The position numbers and the translations under genes were made by a program. A stretch of DNA of 64,000 nucleotides from Natronorubrum tibetense GA33. Its GTDB lineage: Archaea > Halobacteriota > Halobacteria > Halobacteriales > Natrialbaceae. The stretch lies in NCBI RefSeq assembly GCF_000383975.1, contig NZ_KB913017.1:3696265-3760264 (forward strand). The letters run 5' to 3'. Positions 62,945 to 64,000 of the stretch are shown here, piece after piece (positions within the stretch are counted from its first letter, which is position 1; every line of letters begins with the position of its first letter). The notes below the pieces were generated by a model. It saw nothing but the letters and a program-made list of their open reading frames with translations. It was not told the DNA's origin and did not search any database.

Positions 62945-63955
62945 ATGCAAGTACCAGACAATCCTATTCGAAAGGCTATTAATAACCCTAAGAAGGTTCC
63001 AAAATTCATCTTTGATGACATTATGCTCAAAACAATATCTGAAATCCACTCCTCACTCATTTCATCACAATATCCACAGCAAGAAGATTTGTTGGGTAAG
63101 CTTCGATCTGAAGATAATTACTGCCTTATTGTACTAGATGCATGTAGATTTGATTATCTTCAGAGTAGCTTTCACCAGTATTTTCAAGGAGAATGTATGC
63201 CAACGTGGGCTGCTTCGCTGAATACATTCCAATATCTACAAAATCTCTGGAAAGGGACATATGATTTTCCATATATAACTGCTGCTGCGCCCGTGACAAG
63301 CCAGAAATTTAATTTTCAAGATGGTGAAAAAGTGGATGGTCTTGCGGGCGATGGTGCTGAACTGAGTAAACGATATAATGGATACATACCAAATGAACAC
63401 TTCAATCAACTTGTTGAAGTATGGCGTGAAGCTTGGGACGAAGATTTAGGTGTGTGTCCACCAGAACCTGTTACAGAGCGGGCAATTGATATTGCTCCCG
63501 AGACAGATCAAATGGTAGTTCACTACTTCCAACCCCATGGTCCGTTTATTGGCTCTAAACAACTTACAGGTCAAATTGAAGAATATGATACTAACATAAA
63601 AGGAGGAGCAGTCGAAAAAGGCATTTGGTCCGCCGCTAAATCTGGAGATTTGAACAAATCAGATCTACGGAAAATGTACCAAGCTAATCTGGATCGAGTA
63701 CTCCCTGCCGTTGGGGAATTAGTGCAACGAACCGATTTTGACAAGTATATTGTTATTGGAGATCACGGTGAAGCTCTCGGAGAATATAATAGATATTACC
63801 ATTCTATAGAACATCCAAAAGTTCGGCTCGTCCCATGGGCACAGATCGATGGGGTTCAGGAGAACATACCGGAAATGTGGGAATATGAGGCTGAAGCTCA
63901 GTCCATTGATAAGGATACTGTTTCTAGACTTCAGGAGCTAGGTTATATTGAATAA
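62945..63955 (+). CDS. Alkaline-phosphatase/sulfatase-fold hydrolase or transferase
   Basis: This 336-residue protein matches the alkaline phosphatase/sulfatase superfamily. The first metal motif is CLIVLDACRFDYLQ, with the potential nucleophile region at MPTWAASLNTFQYLQ. VHYFQPHGPFIGSK supplies conserved His residues, and VIGDHGEALGE is the second metal-binding site, followed by YYHSIEHPKVRLVPW. There is no signal peptide or membrane helix, so a cytoplasmic role is likely. It could transfer or remove sulfate or phosphate groups on a glycan. It is strongly AT-rich. Complete within the window. Confidence 0.85.
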   Translation: MQVPDNPIRKAINNPKKVPKFIFDDIMLKTISEIHSSLISSQYPQQEDLLGKLRSEDNYCLIVLDACRFDYLQSSFHQYFQGECMPTWAASLNTFQYLQNLWKGTYDFPYITAAAPVTSQKFNFQDGEKVDGLAGDGAELSKRYNGYIPNEHFNQLVEVWREAWDEDLGVCPPEPVTERAIDIAPETDQMVVHYFQPHGPFIGSKQLTGQIEEYDTNIKGGAVEKGIWSAAKSGDLNKSDLRKMYQANLDRVLPAVGELVQRTDFDKYIVIGDHGEALGEYNRYYHSIEHPKVRLVPWAQIDGVQENIPEMWEYEAEAQSIDKDTVSRLQELGYIE

Positions 63956-64000
63956 CTCCTCACGTTGCTGCTTTACTATGCTTTAATGCGTGAAGCCACA

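Noticed and set aside
1-64000. Search by eye for tRNA and rRNA genes
   Set aside because: No cloverleaf with a T-loop-type sequence and matching acceptor ends was found in any intergenic gap; small unusual RNAs could still be missed without a covariance search.

Overview
The window is chromosomal DNA from an extremely halophilic archaeon, most likely a member of the Natrialbaceae-type Halobacteria. The evidence is the high GC content, the very acidic proteins, the abundance of twin-arginine (Tat) signals and Tat lipoboxes, the leaderless TATA-box promoters, and the family content (a Cdc48-type AAA ATPase, DUF2240, DUF1616, Dpp/Opp ABC transport, IS6 and IS1595 elements). I saw no rRNA, tRNA or CRISPR array.

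Region 1 (1-26.2 kb) is mostly housekeeping and transport. It holds methylglyoxal synthase, an APC permease fused to two Usp domains followed by a fragment of a second permease, two tandem CPA2 antiporters beside a frameshifted TrkA-N pseudogene, a HAD hydrolase, and a Tat-exported beta-helix protein with four 111-residue repeats. After it come DUF2240, RNase HI, a complete five-gene Dpp/Opp operon, a small winged-helix regulator, an EamA exporter, a Cdc48 ATPase, and LarC with a His-rich insert.

Region 2 (26.8-47.7 kb) is a surface-glycan locus. Genes at 26819-34776 are tightly packed and co-directional: Gfo/Idh oxidoreductase, UDP-sugar dehydrogenase, GT2 glycosyltransferase, DUF354 protein, polysaccharide-deacetylase-like protein, FemAB-like transferase and Wzx-type flippase. 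A GNAT-like protein, a second FemAB-like transferase and a large polytopic membrane protein follow. Next are three consecutive polysaccharide-lyase-like exported proteins, a DUF1616 membrane protein and an ATP-grasp ligase. Together they look able to make sugar precursors, assemble, modify and flip a polysaccharide, and then trim it outside the cell.

Region 3 (47.7-59.1 kb) is a graveyard and accessory region. It contains an intact IS6 element inserted with an 8-bp target duplication inside a dead IS6 element, a dead IS1595 transposase, a displaced fragment of the larC 3' end, and small exported proteins. It also has a DUF4330 / membrane protein / AbrB module present in two reciprocally decayed copies, a VapBC-like pair between those copies, and a coiled-coil protein pair.

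Region 4 (59.2-64 kb) becomes visibly AT-richer. It carries an ABC exporter, a methyltransferase and an alkaline-phosphatase/sulfatase-fold protein, probably the edge of another imported glycan island that continues past the window.
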